Shown: in pieces, positions 36,680-45,568 of the stretch
Layout of the letters: the number at the start of each line of letters is the position of its first letter
Position numbering within the stretch: the first letter of the stretch is position 1
NCBI GenBank assembly: GCA_017397105.1
Contig: JAFQKF010000016.1
Span: 1-64,000, forward strand
Direction of reading: 5' to 3'
Source of the DNA: Clostridia bacterium
GTDB taxonomy: Bacteria; Bacillota; Clostridia; Oscillospirales; Acutalibacteraceae
Length of the DNA stretch: 64,000 nt
Notes under the pieces: generated by a model
Databases searched by the model: none
What the model saw: the letters and a program-made list of their open reading frames with translations, nothing else
Told to the model about the DNA's origin: nothing
Program-made: the position numbers and the translations under genes

Positions 36680-38110
36680 ATGGACAATAAAAATTCAGGT
36701 AACGGTCCGTTTGATTTTTTCGGTCTCGGTCCTGCTGACGGTATGAGCTTTGAGCCTGCCAAGTCCCAGGAGCAGAATAAACCCAAGAGCTTTGATTTGG
36801 GTCCCATCAATACTCCTGCGGCTCCGAGTGCACCTCCTGCACCTGCAAAGAAAAAGTTTGAGGTTCATTTTGATGATTCTGAGATGATTGCGCCCGTTGA
36901 GCCCGTTACTTCATCGCAGACCTCGGGCATCTATTTTACTCCGAGAAAGAAAAAGCCTGAAGAATCTCAGCTGAAGCAGGAAACTCAGAAGAAACCCCGC
37001 AAGAAAGCCCCTGATTTTGGAAACGGTTTCAAAAATCTTTCCACCAACAAAGCTCTTATTGCATTCTGCAGTGCCGTTGTTTTGTGTGCGGTAATCGTTT
37101 CATGCGTTGCAATTTCCTGCATCAATGACGTTTTTGCGCTTAACAGAAGCGAGGAATCTGTAAGCATTACTATTCCTAATAATGCCGATGCCGATCAGAT
37201 TATCGATATCCTTTCCGATAACGGACTTGTAAAGCAGAAGCTTTTCTGTAAGTTTTTCTACAATCTTACTCAGGTTATTTTTGCCGATGAAGATGACGAG
37301 CCTCCCGTTTTTCTCAGCGGTGTTTATTACGTGCCGTCAAATCTCGGCCTTGAGGGTTATATTCATGAATTTCAGCAGATTCAGGTTGCCGCAGATACGG
37401 TCAACGTTGTTTTCCCTGAAGGTTGGACAATCTATCAGATGTTTGATAAAATCGAGAATTTCGGTATCTGCAATAAGGATCAGCTCATAGCCGCTCTTGA
37501 GGGTGCTGATTTTGATTACAGCTTCATCAAAAATATCCCCATGAATACCAACAGAGTGTTTGCGCTTGAGGGATATTTCTTCCCGGATACCTATGAATTC
37601 TATGAAACCATGGATGCAAATGCTGTTATCAGAAAATTCCTCAACGGCTTCAATAACAGATGGACAGAGGAATACACAGCCAGAGCAAATGAACTCGGTA
37701 TGACAATGGATGAAGTTCTTATCCTTGCATCCATTGTTCAGCGTGAGGCTGCCGATGAGGAGCAGATGCCTCTCGTTTCTTCTGTTTTGCACAACAGACT
37801 TGACTATTCGGTTTCTTATCCTACTCTCGGCTGTGATGCTACCAATAACTATATCAAAACTTACGTCGCTCCCAATGTTTCAGTTAATGAAGCTAATATT
37901 TATTCCGTTGCGTATGATACTCATTCGATAATCGGCTTGCCTGCAGGACCTATCTGCAATCCCGGTATTGCTGCTATTGAAGCGGCGCTTTATCCCGAAG
38001 ATACCGATTATTTCTATTTCTGTCACGATAATTCAGGTGAGATTTATCTTGCCCGTACCAACGCTGAGCACGATGCAAATACCCTTAAGGTGCTCAGGGC
38101 AAATAACTGA
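36680..38110 (+). CDS. mltG: Endolytic transglycosylase MltG
   Basis: Cuts nascent glycan strands in peptidoglycan, setting their length. The 476-residue protein has a cytoplasmic Pro/Lys-rich N-terminal region of about 120 residues, one transmembrane helix (LIAFCSAVVLCAVIVSCV), a LysM-like segment (SITIPNNADADQIIDIL) and the YceG domain with catalytic Glu in LASIVQREA and the hallmark GLPAGPICNPG. The long N-terminal tail is a clostridial trait. ATG 36680 is preferred over GTG 36677 for spacing from AAAGGAGG. Followed by a U32 gene, as mltG (yrrL) is in Bacillus. Confidence 0.92.
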   Translation: MDNKNSGNGPFDFFGLGPADGMSFEPAKSQEQNKPKSFDLGPINTPAAPSAPPAPAKKKFEVHFDDSEMIAPVEPVTSSQTSGIYFTPRKKKPEESQLKQETQKKPRKKAPDFGNGFKNLSTNKALIAFCSAVVLCAVIVSCVAISCINDVFALNRSEESVSITIPNNADADQIIDILSDNGLVKQKLFCKFFYNLTQVIFADEDDEPPVFLSGVYYVPSNLGLEGYIHEFQQIQVAADTVNVVFPEGWTIYQMFDKIENFGICNKDQLIAALEGADFDYSFIKNIPMNTNRVFALEGYFFPDTYEFYETMDANAVIRKFLNGFNNRWTEEYTARANELGMTMDEVLILASIVQREAADEEQMPLVSSVLHNRLDYSVSYPTLGCDATNNYIKTYVAPNVSVNEANIYSVAYDTHSIIGLPAGPICNPGIAAIEAALYPEDTDYFYFCHDNSGEIYLARTNAEHDANTLKVLRANN

Positions 38111-38161
38111 CCGTTTTAATTTTTGATTGTTAAGGAACGGCTTTGCCGTTACGGTGAAAAT

Positions 38162-39394
38162 ATGTCACAGATAAAAAAAGCCCCCGAGGTGCTTGCTCCT
38201 GCGGGGGACAGAGAAAGGCTTGAGGCTGCCGTCGAATACGGCGCCGATGCCGTATACCTCGGTTCGACAATGTTCGGCATGAGAAGTGCTCCTGCTAATT
38301 TCAATGCAGTTGAATTGGCTGATGCCTGTGCCTATGCCCACTCAAAGGGCGTTAAGGTGTATCTTACCTGCAACACTGTGCCGAGAAACAGTGAGATTGC
38401 TGTTTTACCGCAGTTTATTGAAAATGTTGCCGAGGCAGGCGTGGATGCGCTTATTGTTACTGATATCGGCGTTTTGCAGGCGGTAAAAAAGTATGCGCCT
38501 AACGTGGATATTCATATATCTACTCAGGCAGGAATTACAAATTATGCTGCGGCAAATGAATTTTATAACATGGGCGCAAGCAGAATTGTTACTGCCCGTG
38601 AGATTTCTCTTGAAGAGATTGCCGAAATCCGTGCAAAAACACCCAAAGAGCTTGAAATTGAATGCTTTGTTCACGGCGCCATGTGCGTTTCGTTCTCCGG
38701 CAGATGCCTTTTGTCAAATTACATGACGGGCAGGGATTCCAACAGGGGTGATTGCGCTCAGCCCTGCAGATGGAAATATGCTCTGTGTGAGGAGAAGCGT
38801 CCGGGTCAGTATTTCCCCATTGAGGATGACCCGCAGGGTACATATATTCTCAATTCCCGTGATATGAGCATGATTGAGCACATTCCCGAGCTTTATGCGG
38901 CAGGGGTGGACAGCTTCAAAATTGAGGGCAGAGCGAAGTCGGCTTATTATGCAACCGTTGCTGTAAATGCGTACCGTGCGGCAGTTGACGGGTTCGTTGA
39001 ATCGGGTTTTTCGCCGGATTATAAGCCCGAAAAATGGATAGTTGATGAAACTTATAAAATCAGCTACCGTGATTATTGTACGGGATTCTTTTTCGGTGAC
39101 CCTGCCGATGATGCCAACGTAACCTTCAGAGGCTACAACCGTGAGTGGAGCGTTGCGGCAACCGTACTCGGCTGCAAGGACGGATTCTTATTCGGAAGCC
39201 AGCGCAACCGCTTTTTTGAGGGTGACGTGCTTGAGGTTATGGAAAAAGGTAAAAAACCCTTTGATGTAAAGGTTGAAGAGCTTTGCAACGAAGAGGGAGA
39301 GCGCATCGAAAGCGCGCCGCACCCGATGATGAATTTTAAATTCAGGTGTCCCTTTGAGATTGCGGAAGGGGCTTACCTCAGGATTAAAAATTAA
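38162..39394 (+). CDS. U32 family protein (tRNA hydroxylation TrhP-like)
   Basis: A 410-residue protein annotated in databases as a U32 peptidase; relatives of this size (YegQ/YrrO, TrhP) instead take part in 5-hydroxyuridine formation in tRNA from prephenate. Motifs are the N-terminal EVLAPAGDRERLEAAVEYGADAV-type start (APAGDRERLEAAV) and the diagnostic cysteine cluster ECFVHGAMCVSFSGRC, then NRGDCAQPCRWKY, which may bind iron-sulfur. The start is ATG 38162 with a weak GGTGA site. The mltG-U32 order parallels yrrL-yrrMNO of Bacillus, supporting the TrhP assignment. Confidence 0.85.
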   Translation: MSQIKKAPEVLAPAGDRERLEAAVEYGADAVYLGSTMFGMRSAPANFNAVELADACAYAHSKGVKVYLTCNTVPRNSEIAVLPQFIENVAEAGVDALIVTDIGVLQAVKKYAPNVDIHISTQAGITNYAAANEFYNMGASRIVTAREISLEEIAEIRAKTPKELEIECFVHGAMCVSFSGRCLLSNYMTGRDSNRGDCAQPCRWKYALCEEKRPGQYFPIEDDPQGTYILNSRDMSMIEHIPELYAAGVDSFKIEGRAKSAYYATVAVNAYRAAVDGFVESGFSPDYKPEKWIVDETYKISYRDYCTGFFFGDPADDANVTFRGYNREWSVAATVLGCKDGFLFGSQRNRFFEGDVLEVMEKGKKPFDVKVEELCNEEGERIESAPHPMMNFKFRCPFEIAEGAYLRIKN

Positions 39395-39423
39395 TCGGCT
39401 TATGCCGTGAAAGGACGATATAT

Positions 39424-42177
39424 ATGCCGGTGTCTTTAAATGACAATACCTGTGCAAGAATAAGTAAATATGACGATAAAACCGTTGTTTTCTTTTCACA
39501 GTCAGCAAACGGTACTGCTTCCGTTCAGTCGCTTGCATCGCTTATGAACGGACTTTCAAAGCGCGGTTACCGTGTTCATCACGTCACTTTTGACCAGCCT
39601 GCAGGTGATGATTATATCACGGCGGATGACGTTGAACGTCATGTGCTCAGTAACCTTGAAAACGACGGTATGCCTTCATCTGTTTCGTTTTTGAGAGTTC
39701 TCGGTGCGATACCTGCAAAAACCGTAGTTCTCTGGGGCACTTTTACCAAGAGAATGTATCAGTGCTATCTTGCTGCAAAATCATTGGGCAGATGTGTTGT
39801 GTTCTATCAGAGCCAGTCACCTGTTCAGCCTTTGTCGGCAGGCGCACACAATCTTGTTACCATGTATAATAATACCGTTGCAGGCTGTGATGCGGTTATA
39901 ACTCCCTGCGATAAGGACGAGGCTCTTTTTAAAGGACTCGGTGCAAAAGCGTGCGAAATCATTCCCTTTTATTTCCCCTATGATACAAGTGAGGTTTCGC
40001 CTTCAACCGTTGCTAACAGAGATATCGCTTTCTTCTCTTCTTTCTCGGGAAGAAATACTAAAAATATAATTGCTGCTTTCGGAATGCTTCATGAAAAGTA
40101 TCCCGATGCAACGATGCATATGATTCTGATGAATTCCGTCAAAATCAACGCATCCTCCGATGCTCTTATGAAATACGTTGAGCAGAGCGGACTTTCCGAT
40201 GTTTTCACAATTGAAAGAAAGGTACTCAAGCCTCTCAGAGCGCTCAGGCAGGCAGGTGTCAGCATCACCTATGCCCACTATGAGCATATGCCTCAGACGG
40301 TGCTTGAATCCGTAACCGCAGGCATTCCTGCGCTTCTTGCGTGCGATGCCGATTACAGCGGAAGTTCTCTGCCTTTTGAAAGTGTAAACGCTGCAGATGT
40401 TTTATCAATCTATAAGCTTCTTGATAAGTATATGGAGCAGCAGACAAGGGAAGAATACAGAGAAAAAGCACGCCTCAATCTTGATGCGGACATGCGTGCG
40501 GTTATTGTTGATAAATGGGAAGAGGCTCTCTCAAGGGCAGAGAGCGAGTTTGAAGCAAGAGTTGATGCTTCTTCGGCCCTTTCCGCAAAGATTACCGATG
40601 ATTTGGTAAAGCACGGTAAAGATAAGGAAAAATGCGCTTCTCAGCTCAGAGAACTCCTTTTTGAAGGCGCAGTGCCTGCCGATTTATTCGGCGCAATGCT
40701 CTATTGCTCAATGAAAAAGGAAGAAATCGTTGAGCTCTTCAATACAATCGGTATTGCCGCAACTTATAAGATGTATGATATTGAAACAAGGTTACATTTT
40801 CTCAATGTCATTGCTCCCTGCACACGCAAGGGTATGACCTATGAGCAGGCCGTTGCCGGAGTAAAGAAAGGCATTTATACCGGATTTGAGATTCAGGCAA
40901 TGCTCGCGCAGAGCGGCGCATCGGCCGATGAGGTTATAAAAGCGCTCGGTATTGCAGGGGATAAATACCTTCGCTATGCTCTTTCCAATTCCCTTTATCT
41001 GCTCAATACGCTGTATAATAATGAAACAAAGCCCGATACAAGGCTGTATTCGGCAGGGGAGAATTCTTCGTACGTCGGTGTTAGGAATTCTTTGAGGAAT
41101 TTCCTCTCCCTCAATCAGCGTACTCTTAAGTTCAAAAACCATTTCTTTGTACGCAGAGCCATTAAATTCCATGATTGGCTTAACAGTCCGTGGGATTTCA
41201 AGAGTCCGCTCGAAAAGGCGATTTGCGCTCCGTTCTTTGCTAAAACACTCATTAAGCGTAAGCTTTATCTTAAGAGCAAACAGCGTCAGAATAAGCGTAA
41301 GGTTGTAGAGGTTGCATCTTCTGATACCCGTAAGATTCAGCTTCTTGTTCTTATGCTTCTGCTTGAGCTTGACCGCATCTGCAAAAAGTACAATCTTACT
41401 TATTACCTCGCAGGCGGTTCAATTCTCGGCGGTGTGCGTCATAAGGGCTTTATTCCGTGGGATGACGATATTGATATCACCATGCCCAGGCCTGATTACG
41501 ATAAGTTCATAAAGGTCTGCCAGAAGGAATTGCCTGAGGAATACTATCTTGATAAGGACTGTGTTCCTTTCTGCCATAACCGAATTGAAATAAGAGGAAC
41601 CGATTTCACCACTTTCTTCAGAAAAGGTGCGGTTTTCCTTGATATACTTGCTCTTGAAGGCAGTCCCGATGATGAGGCGCTTCGCAGAGAACATGAACGC
41701 AAGTGCAAATTCTGGCGCTCATGCATGCTTGAAAAAGCAAGACCTTTCCCGCTTTTCGATTTTTCAAGCAAGGCAAAAATCAAGAGATATATTGCCTGCT
41801 CAATTCTTCGTTTTGTTCCCAGATGGTTCCTTAAGTATAACTGGGAGCGTTGGGCAAAGAAATACGACGTAAACGAAACTTCAAGCTGGGTTTGTCTGCC
41901 TGCAAGTATTTATACCTATGAGCAGGAGCGCTTCCCCAAGGAGTACTGGGGTGAACCCGTAAACCTGGAGTTTGAGGGAATGCAGTTACCCACAATGTCC
42001 CATTGGGAGGATTACCTTGTGTGCCATTTCGGCGATTACATGAAAATGCCCCCCGAAACTACCAGAAAATCACACCACTATATTTTCAGCTATACTCTCG
42101 GTAAATACGGAGAAATGTCAGAGGAAGAGATTGAAAAGATGTTCCTTGACAAGAGAAAGGACTACTTAGGATATTAA
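39424..42177 (+). CDS. Glycosyltransferase-LicD fusion protein
   Basis: A 917-residue cytoplasmic protein with at least two enzymatic parts. Residues about 15-350 look like a GT-B (GT4-type) glycosyltransferase: VVFFSQSANGTASVQSLASL, IAFFSSFSGRNTKNII and YEHMPQTVLESVTAGIPALL. A helical linker (350-620) leads to a LicD/FKTN phosphotransferase (about 625-880) with LAGGSILGGVRHKGFIPWDD and the metal-binding DDDID near residue 680. LicD enzymes move phosphocholine or ribitol phosphate from CDP carriers to sugars. A CDP-alditol-type synthase lies two genes downstream. AAAGGA precedes ATG 39424. Likely role: build and decorate a surface glycan. Confidence 0.82.
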   Translation: MPVSLNDNTCARISKYDDKTVVFFSQSANGTASVQSLASLMNGLSKRGYRVHHVTFDQPAGDDYITADDVERHVLSNLENDGMPSSVSFLRVLGAIPAKTVVLWGTFTKRMYQCYLAAKSLGRCVVFYQSQSPVQPLSAGAHNLVTMYNNTVAGCDAVITPCDKDEALFKGLGAKACEIIPFYFPYDTSEVSPSTVANRDIAFFSSFSGRNTKNIIAAFGMLHEKYPDATMHMILMNSVKINASSDALMKYVEQSGLSDVFTIERKVLKPLRALRQAGVSITYAHYEHMPQTVLESVTAGIPALLACDADYSGSSLPFESVNAADVLSIYKLLDKYMEQQTREEYREKARLNLDADMRAVIVDKWEEALSRAESEFEARVDASSALSAKITDDLVKHGKDKEKCASQLRELLFEGAVPADLFGAMLYCSMKKEEIVELFNTIGIAATYKMYDIETRLHFLNVIAPCTRKGMTYEQAVAGVKKGIYTGFEIQAMLAQSGASADEVIKALGIAGDKYLRYALSNSLYLLNTLYNNETKPDTRLYSAGENSSYVGVRNSLRNFLSLNQRTLKFKNHFFVRRAIKFHDWLNSPWDFKSPLEKAICAPFFAKTLIKRKLYLKSKQRQNKRKVVEVASSDTRKIQLLVLMLLLELDRICKKYNLTYYLAGGSILGGVRHKGFIPWDDDIDITMPRPDYDKFIKVCQKELPEEYYLDKDCVPFCHNRIEIRGTDFTTFFRKGAVFLDILALEGSPDDEALRREHERKCKFWRSCMLEKARPFPLFDFSSKAKIKRYIACSILRFVPRWFLKYNWERWAKKYDVNETSSWVCLPASIYTYEQERFPKEYWGEPVNLEFEGMQLPTMSHWEDYLVCHFGDYMKMPPETTRKSHHYIFSYTLGKYGEMSEEEIEKMFLDKRKDYLGY

Positions 42178-42195
42178 GTTGAATGGAGGATGAAA

Positions 42196-43263
42196 ATGGG
42201 TCAGGAAAATACCCTGAATCAGCAAAGTAAATACTGTGACAGCAAGGGCAGACTCTATTTTTACGACAACGCAAAGTTTATTCTTATTTTTCTTGTTGTT
42301 CTTGCTCACGTCATTTCCCCGTTCAAATCCGGTAGCGAGAGCACCTACGTTGTATGGAAGTTTATCAATTCCATGCATATGCCGTGCCTGATATTTATTT
42401 CGGGATTCTTTGCAAAGCGTTATATTCAGCCCGGCGGCGGGCTTAAGGTACAGCGTACCTTCTCGTATTTTATGCTTTATATTTTTTCACAGATTGCCAT
42501 AAGTGTATTTGAGGTGCTGGTGCTTGATAAGTCAATAAGTCCCAGCCTTCTCAGTGCAAGGTCATCCCTGTGGTTTTTACAGTGTCTCGGAGTGTGGTAC
42601 CTTATCCTTCCGTTTTTCGAGAAATTCAGACCTGAAGTGCTGCTTACGGCATCAATTATAATCGGTCTTATAATCGGATATGATCAGAGCGCATTTAATA
42701 TCCTTGCAATTTCACGCGTTTTTGTTCATTTTCCGTTCTTTATGGCGGGTTATTTCTGCACACCCGAGCTCATTACAAAGCTTTTCAATAAGAAGGTACG
42801 CATAGCGGCGGTGGTTGCTCTTGTTGCGTGTGCTGTATTCTTCTGGTTCTTTAACAATTGCTTTTATGACGGAATAATCACCTGTAACTACCCATATGCA
42901 AAGGTTAACGGTCTGCAGGATTTCCCTTATGCGCTGCGTTGGGTATTCCGCCTGAGCTTTTATCTGTTTGCGTTTATTCTGAGTGCCGCATTCCTTGCGG
43001 TTGTTCCCCGCAAAAAGAATATTTTCACCCGTTTCGGTTCAAGAACGCTTGCGGTGTATATTCTTCACCGTTTTCTCTACCTTTGCTGGACTGAACTCGG
43101 TTGGTGGGAATATTTCAAGGATATGAAATACGTTGCGGTTATCAATGTTCTTATTTCTGTTGCCGTAACATTGATTCTGTCGCTTAAGCCGTTCTCGTAT
43201 CCTTTTGACCTGATTCAGAAAATCAGTATAAACCGATTATTGGATAAGAAAAAATGTAAGTAA
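42196..43263 (+). CDS. Acyltransferase 3 family membrane protein
   Basis: A 355-residue integral membrane protein with about ten hydrophobic segments. The start YFYDNAKFILIFLVVLAHV carries the conserved histidine of acyltransferase-3 proteins (OatA, NodX, OafA group), which transfer acetyl or succinyl groups to extracytoplasmic sugars. There is no C-terminal SGNH domain. ATG 42196 is chosen because GGAGG is 6 bases upstream; an ATG at 42190 abuts the site. It lies between the GT-LicD fusion and the cytidylyltransferase and probably O-acylates the same polymer. Confidence 0.85.
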   Translation: MGQENTLNQQSKYCDSKGRLYFYDNAKFILIFLVVLAHVISPFKSGSESTYVVWKFINSMHMPCLIFISGFFAKRYIQPGGGLKVQRTFSYFMLYIFSQIAISVFEVLVLDKSISPSLLSARSSLWFLQCLGVWYLILPFFEKFRPEVLLTASIIIGLIIGYDQSAFNILAISRVFVHFPFFMAGYFCTPELITKLFNKKVRIAAVVALVACAVFFWFFNNCFYDGIITCNYPYAKVNGLQDFPYALRWVFRLSFYLFAFILSAAFLAVVPRKKNIFTRFGSRTLAVYILHRFLYLCWTELGWWEYFKDMKYVAVINVLISVAVTLILSLKPFSYPFDLIQKISINRLLDKKKCK

Positions 43264-43273
43264 GGAGAATTTT

Positions 43274-44008
43274 ATGAGTAAGCTCGGAAAGGTTTACTGT
43301 GCAATACTTGCAGGGGGCTCGGGAACAAGGCTCAATTCGCCTGTGCCCAAGCAATTCCTCATGCTTTCGGGCAAGCCCATTTTTATAAGGAGCATTGAAG
43401 CAATGCTTGCTGATGAGAGGGTGGAAGAGCTCTGGGTAGGTGCCAACGGAGATTGGTACGATCTTGCCCTGAGTCAGATTTCCGAATTCATCGGCAACGA
43501 TTCCCGTGTGCATATTTGTCAGGGAGGAGTTGACCGTGAGGGTACTTTGCTCAATATTCTCAACAGTATAGCTGCAAACAACGAAGTCGGCGATAACGAT
43601 ATAGTTCTTATTCATGATGCGGTAAGACCCTTTGCAAGCAAAAGAATAATCAACGACGTTATTGCTGAAATGGAATTTTGCGATGCCTGCAACACCGTAA
43701 TCCCCGTAAACGATACCATAATTCATTCTTCTGATAAAAAGAAGGTTACAGGTATGCCTGACAGAAGCTGCCTTTTTGCCGGTCAGAGCCCTCAGGGCTT
43801 TAAGATAAGGGCTCTTATGAATGCCTTTGAAACTCTCGACCCTGAAACACGCAAGACCCTTACCGAAACAACGAAGGTATGCTTTGTGCAGGATATACCG
43901 ATTCACATAGTAACGGGCGAATTTTATAATTTCAAAATAACAACTCCTTATGATATGCAGCTTGCTGAGGCTGTGCTGGCATATCTTGAAGCTCAGAAAA
44001 GCGAGTGA
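43274..44008 (+). CDS. IspD/TarI-family cytidylyltransferase
   Basis: A 244-residue nucleotidyltransferase. CAILAGGSGTRLNSPVPKQF (residues 10-29) is the CTP-binding signature; HDAVRPF, DTIIHSSD, QSPQGFKI and GEFYNFKITTPYDM follow. The last two segments and the length fit D-ribitol-5-phosphate cytidylyltransferase (TarI) better than IspD, although methylerythritol cytidylyltransferase activity cannot be excluded. Its position next to a LicD domain supports a CDP-alditol product used for phosphotransfer. No TarJ-type reductase is adjacent. RBS AAGGAG; the gene begins 10 bp after the acyltransferase. Confidence 0.8.
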   Translation: MSKLGKVYCAILAGGSGTRLNSPVPKQFLMLSGKPIFIRSIEAMLADERVEELWVGANGDWYDLALSQISEFIGNDSRVHICQGGVDREGTLLNILNSIAANNEVGDNDIVLIHDAVRPFASKRIINDVIAEMEFCDACNTVIPVNDTIIHSSDKKKVTGMPDRSCLFAGQSPQGFKIRALMNAFETLDPETRKTLTETTKVCFVQDIPIHIVTGEFYNFKITTPYDMQLAEAVLAYLEAQKSE

Positions 44009-44021
44009 TACAGAGGTACAT

Positions 44022-44564
44022 ATGAGATATTTAATTGCATCGGATATTCACGGCTCTGCGCATTATTGTGAGAAGCTTCTCAGTGCATTTAAGTCAGAAA
44101 AGGCTGACAGGCTTGTTTTGCTCGGAGACATACTTTATCACGGACCCCGAAACGATTTGCCGCAGGGATACAATCCCAAAAAAGTTATCGAGATGCTTAA
44201 TCCTCTGGCGGATAAGATACTTTGCGTCAGGGGTAATTGTGATACAGAGGTTGACCAGATGGTGCTGAGTTTTCCTGTTCTTGCGGATTATGCAGTGATT
44301 GATTTGAATGGCAGACTCATGTATCTTACCCACGGGCATAAGTACGGGCCGCAGAATCCGCCGTCTCTTTCCAAGGGCGATATTCTCCTTTGCGGCCATA
44401 CCCATGTTCCGGTCTGCGTTGAAAAAGAAGAGTTTGTTTATCTTAATCCCGGTTCGGTTTCGATTCCGAAAGAAAACTCTCACCATTCATATATGATTTA
44501 TGAAAATTCACATTTTGAATGGAAGAGTCTTGAGGGCGAAGTTTACATGGAATATACTGTATAA
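44022..44564 (+). CDS. YfcE-type phosphodiesterase
   Basis: A 180-residue calcineurin-like enzyme without signal peptide. Metal ligands are in IASDIHGSA, LLGDILYHGP, VRGNCDTEVD and LCGHTHVPV, with LTHGHKYGP. Length and the NDLPQGYNP insertion match YfcE, a manganese-dependent cytoplasmic phosphodiesterase of unknown physiological substrate. ATG 44022 has CAGAGGT upstream. It is 13 bp behind the cytidylyltransferase and closes the operon before a strong terminator. Confidence 0.88.
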   Translation: MRYLIASDIHGSAHYCEKLLSAFKSEKADRLVLLGDILYHGPRNDLPQGYNPKKVIEMLNPLADKILCVRGNCDTEVDQMVLSFPVLADYAVIDLNGRLMYLTHGHKYGPQNPPSLSKGDILLCGHTHVPVCVEKEEFVYLNPGSVSIPKENSHHSYMIYENSHFEWKSLEGEVYMEYTV

Positions 44565-44590
44565 AATCTCATTCAAACAGAATAAATGAC

Positions 44591-44626
44591 AAGGCAGTAA
44601 CCGAAAAAACGGTTGCTGCCTTTTTA
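44591..44626 (+). terminator. Terminator of the tmk-to-yfcE operon
   Basis: Stem AAGGCAGTAACCG / CGGTTGCTGCCTT (13 bp, one G-U) with an A-loop and TTTTT tail. Confidence 0.9.
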
Positions 44627-44676
44627 TATAGGTTATTTGAACAAAGAATTTAACAATATTTAGGTATTATTGATTA

Positions 44677-44705
44677 TTGAATATTTAAAATTATTATATT
44701 AAAAT
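44677..44705 (+). promoter_or_regulatory. Promoter of the sugar-oxidoreductase operon
   Basis: TTGAAT (44677-44682), 17-bp spacer, TAAAAT (44700-44705), in very AT-rich DNA. Confidence 0.65.
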
Positions 44706-44749
44706 AAAGAAGAAATTGCAGCCAAGTGCTGTTGTGAGGTGTAATAAAA

Positions 44750-45547
44750 ATGATTAAATTAGGCGTAAACAGTGTTTTGTTCAAAGGTGTCAGCTTCCGT
44801 GAAGCGGCTCAGGCAATCAAGCGTTGCGGATATGACGGCGTAGAAATCTCCGCAATTGAAGGCATGTGTGAGCATCTTCGCCTTGCTGATTGGAAAAATC
44901 AGAAGCAGGAGCTTCTTGCCATTACAAACGATCTTAATCTTCCCTTCCTTTCAACTGAGGTTGCTACCCGTGACAGAGAAAGGCTTCTTGTTGCTTTCGA
45001 GGCTTGTGCCGAGCTTGGAATTCCCGTTGCAAACATCGGCTCAGGCGGCACTTCCGGTGATGAAGAATCGTTCAAGGAAACCGTTGAAATATTAAGAGTT
45101 GTTGCTGAGGATGCACTCAGCTTCGGTGTAACACTTTGCTGCAAGGCTCATGTTGGCGCCGCGGTTCACGATACGGCAACAACCCTGCGAATGCTTGCTG
45201 AGGTCAATTCCAAAGGCCTTGGTGTTGATATGGATCCCAGCCATATTCACAGGGCAGGGGAAAATCCTGCGATTGAGCTCCCGAAGGTTATCAGCGCAAT
45301 GAAGCACATCCATATCCGTGACTGTAAGGGTGAAGGTCCCAGCCCCGGAATTCCGGAGCTTCAGGCGTGCGGCAGAGGTGATATAGACCTGCTCGGATAT
45401 TTCAAGGCCATGACAGAGGCGGGATACGACGGCCCCGTATGCCTTGAAGTTATAGGCGATGAACAGAGCCTTGCCGATGCTGTTGCGATTGCTTCCGAGA
45501 GCTACGGATATATGAACGCTTGCCTCAAGATGCTTAATGCACGATAA
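44750..45547 (+). CDS. Sugar isomerase/epimerase-like TIM barrel (PF01261)
   Basis: A 265-residue xylose-isomerase-like TIM barrel. It starts with the usual MIKLGVNSVLF and has GYDGVEISAIEG, CCKAHVGAAVHDT, GVDMDPSHIHRAG and HIHIRDCKGEG, providing Glu, His, Asp and Glu (VCLEVIG) metal ligands. Family members are epimerases, hydratases and, in recent work on 3-keto-glycoside pathways, lyases. No signal peptide. It opens a four-gene operon with a sulfatase-like hydrolase and two Gfo/Idh/MocA dehydrogenases, so the substrate is likely a modified sugar or its keto form. The site is GAGGTG. Confidence 0.85.
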   Translation: MIKLGVNSVLFKGVSFREAAQAIKRCGYDGVEISAIEGMCEHLRLADWKNQKQELLAITNDLNLPFLSTEVATRDRERLLVAFEACAELGIPVANIGSGGTSGDEESFKETVEILRVVAEDALSFGVTLCCKAHVGAAVHDTATTLRMLAEVNSKGLGVDMDPSHIHRAGENPAIELPKVISAMKHIHIRDCKGEGPSPGIPELQACGRGDIDLLGYFKAMTEAGYDGPVCLEVIGDEQSLADAVAIASESYGYMNACLKMLNAR

Positions 45548-45568
45548 TTTGATATAAGGAGAGATAAT

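Noticed and set aside
43274..44008. Plain IspD of the isoprenoid pathway
   Set aside because: Not excluded, but no ispF or other MEP gene is adjacent, and the end motifs and LicD neighbour fit a TarI-type enzyme better.
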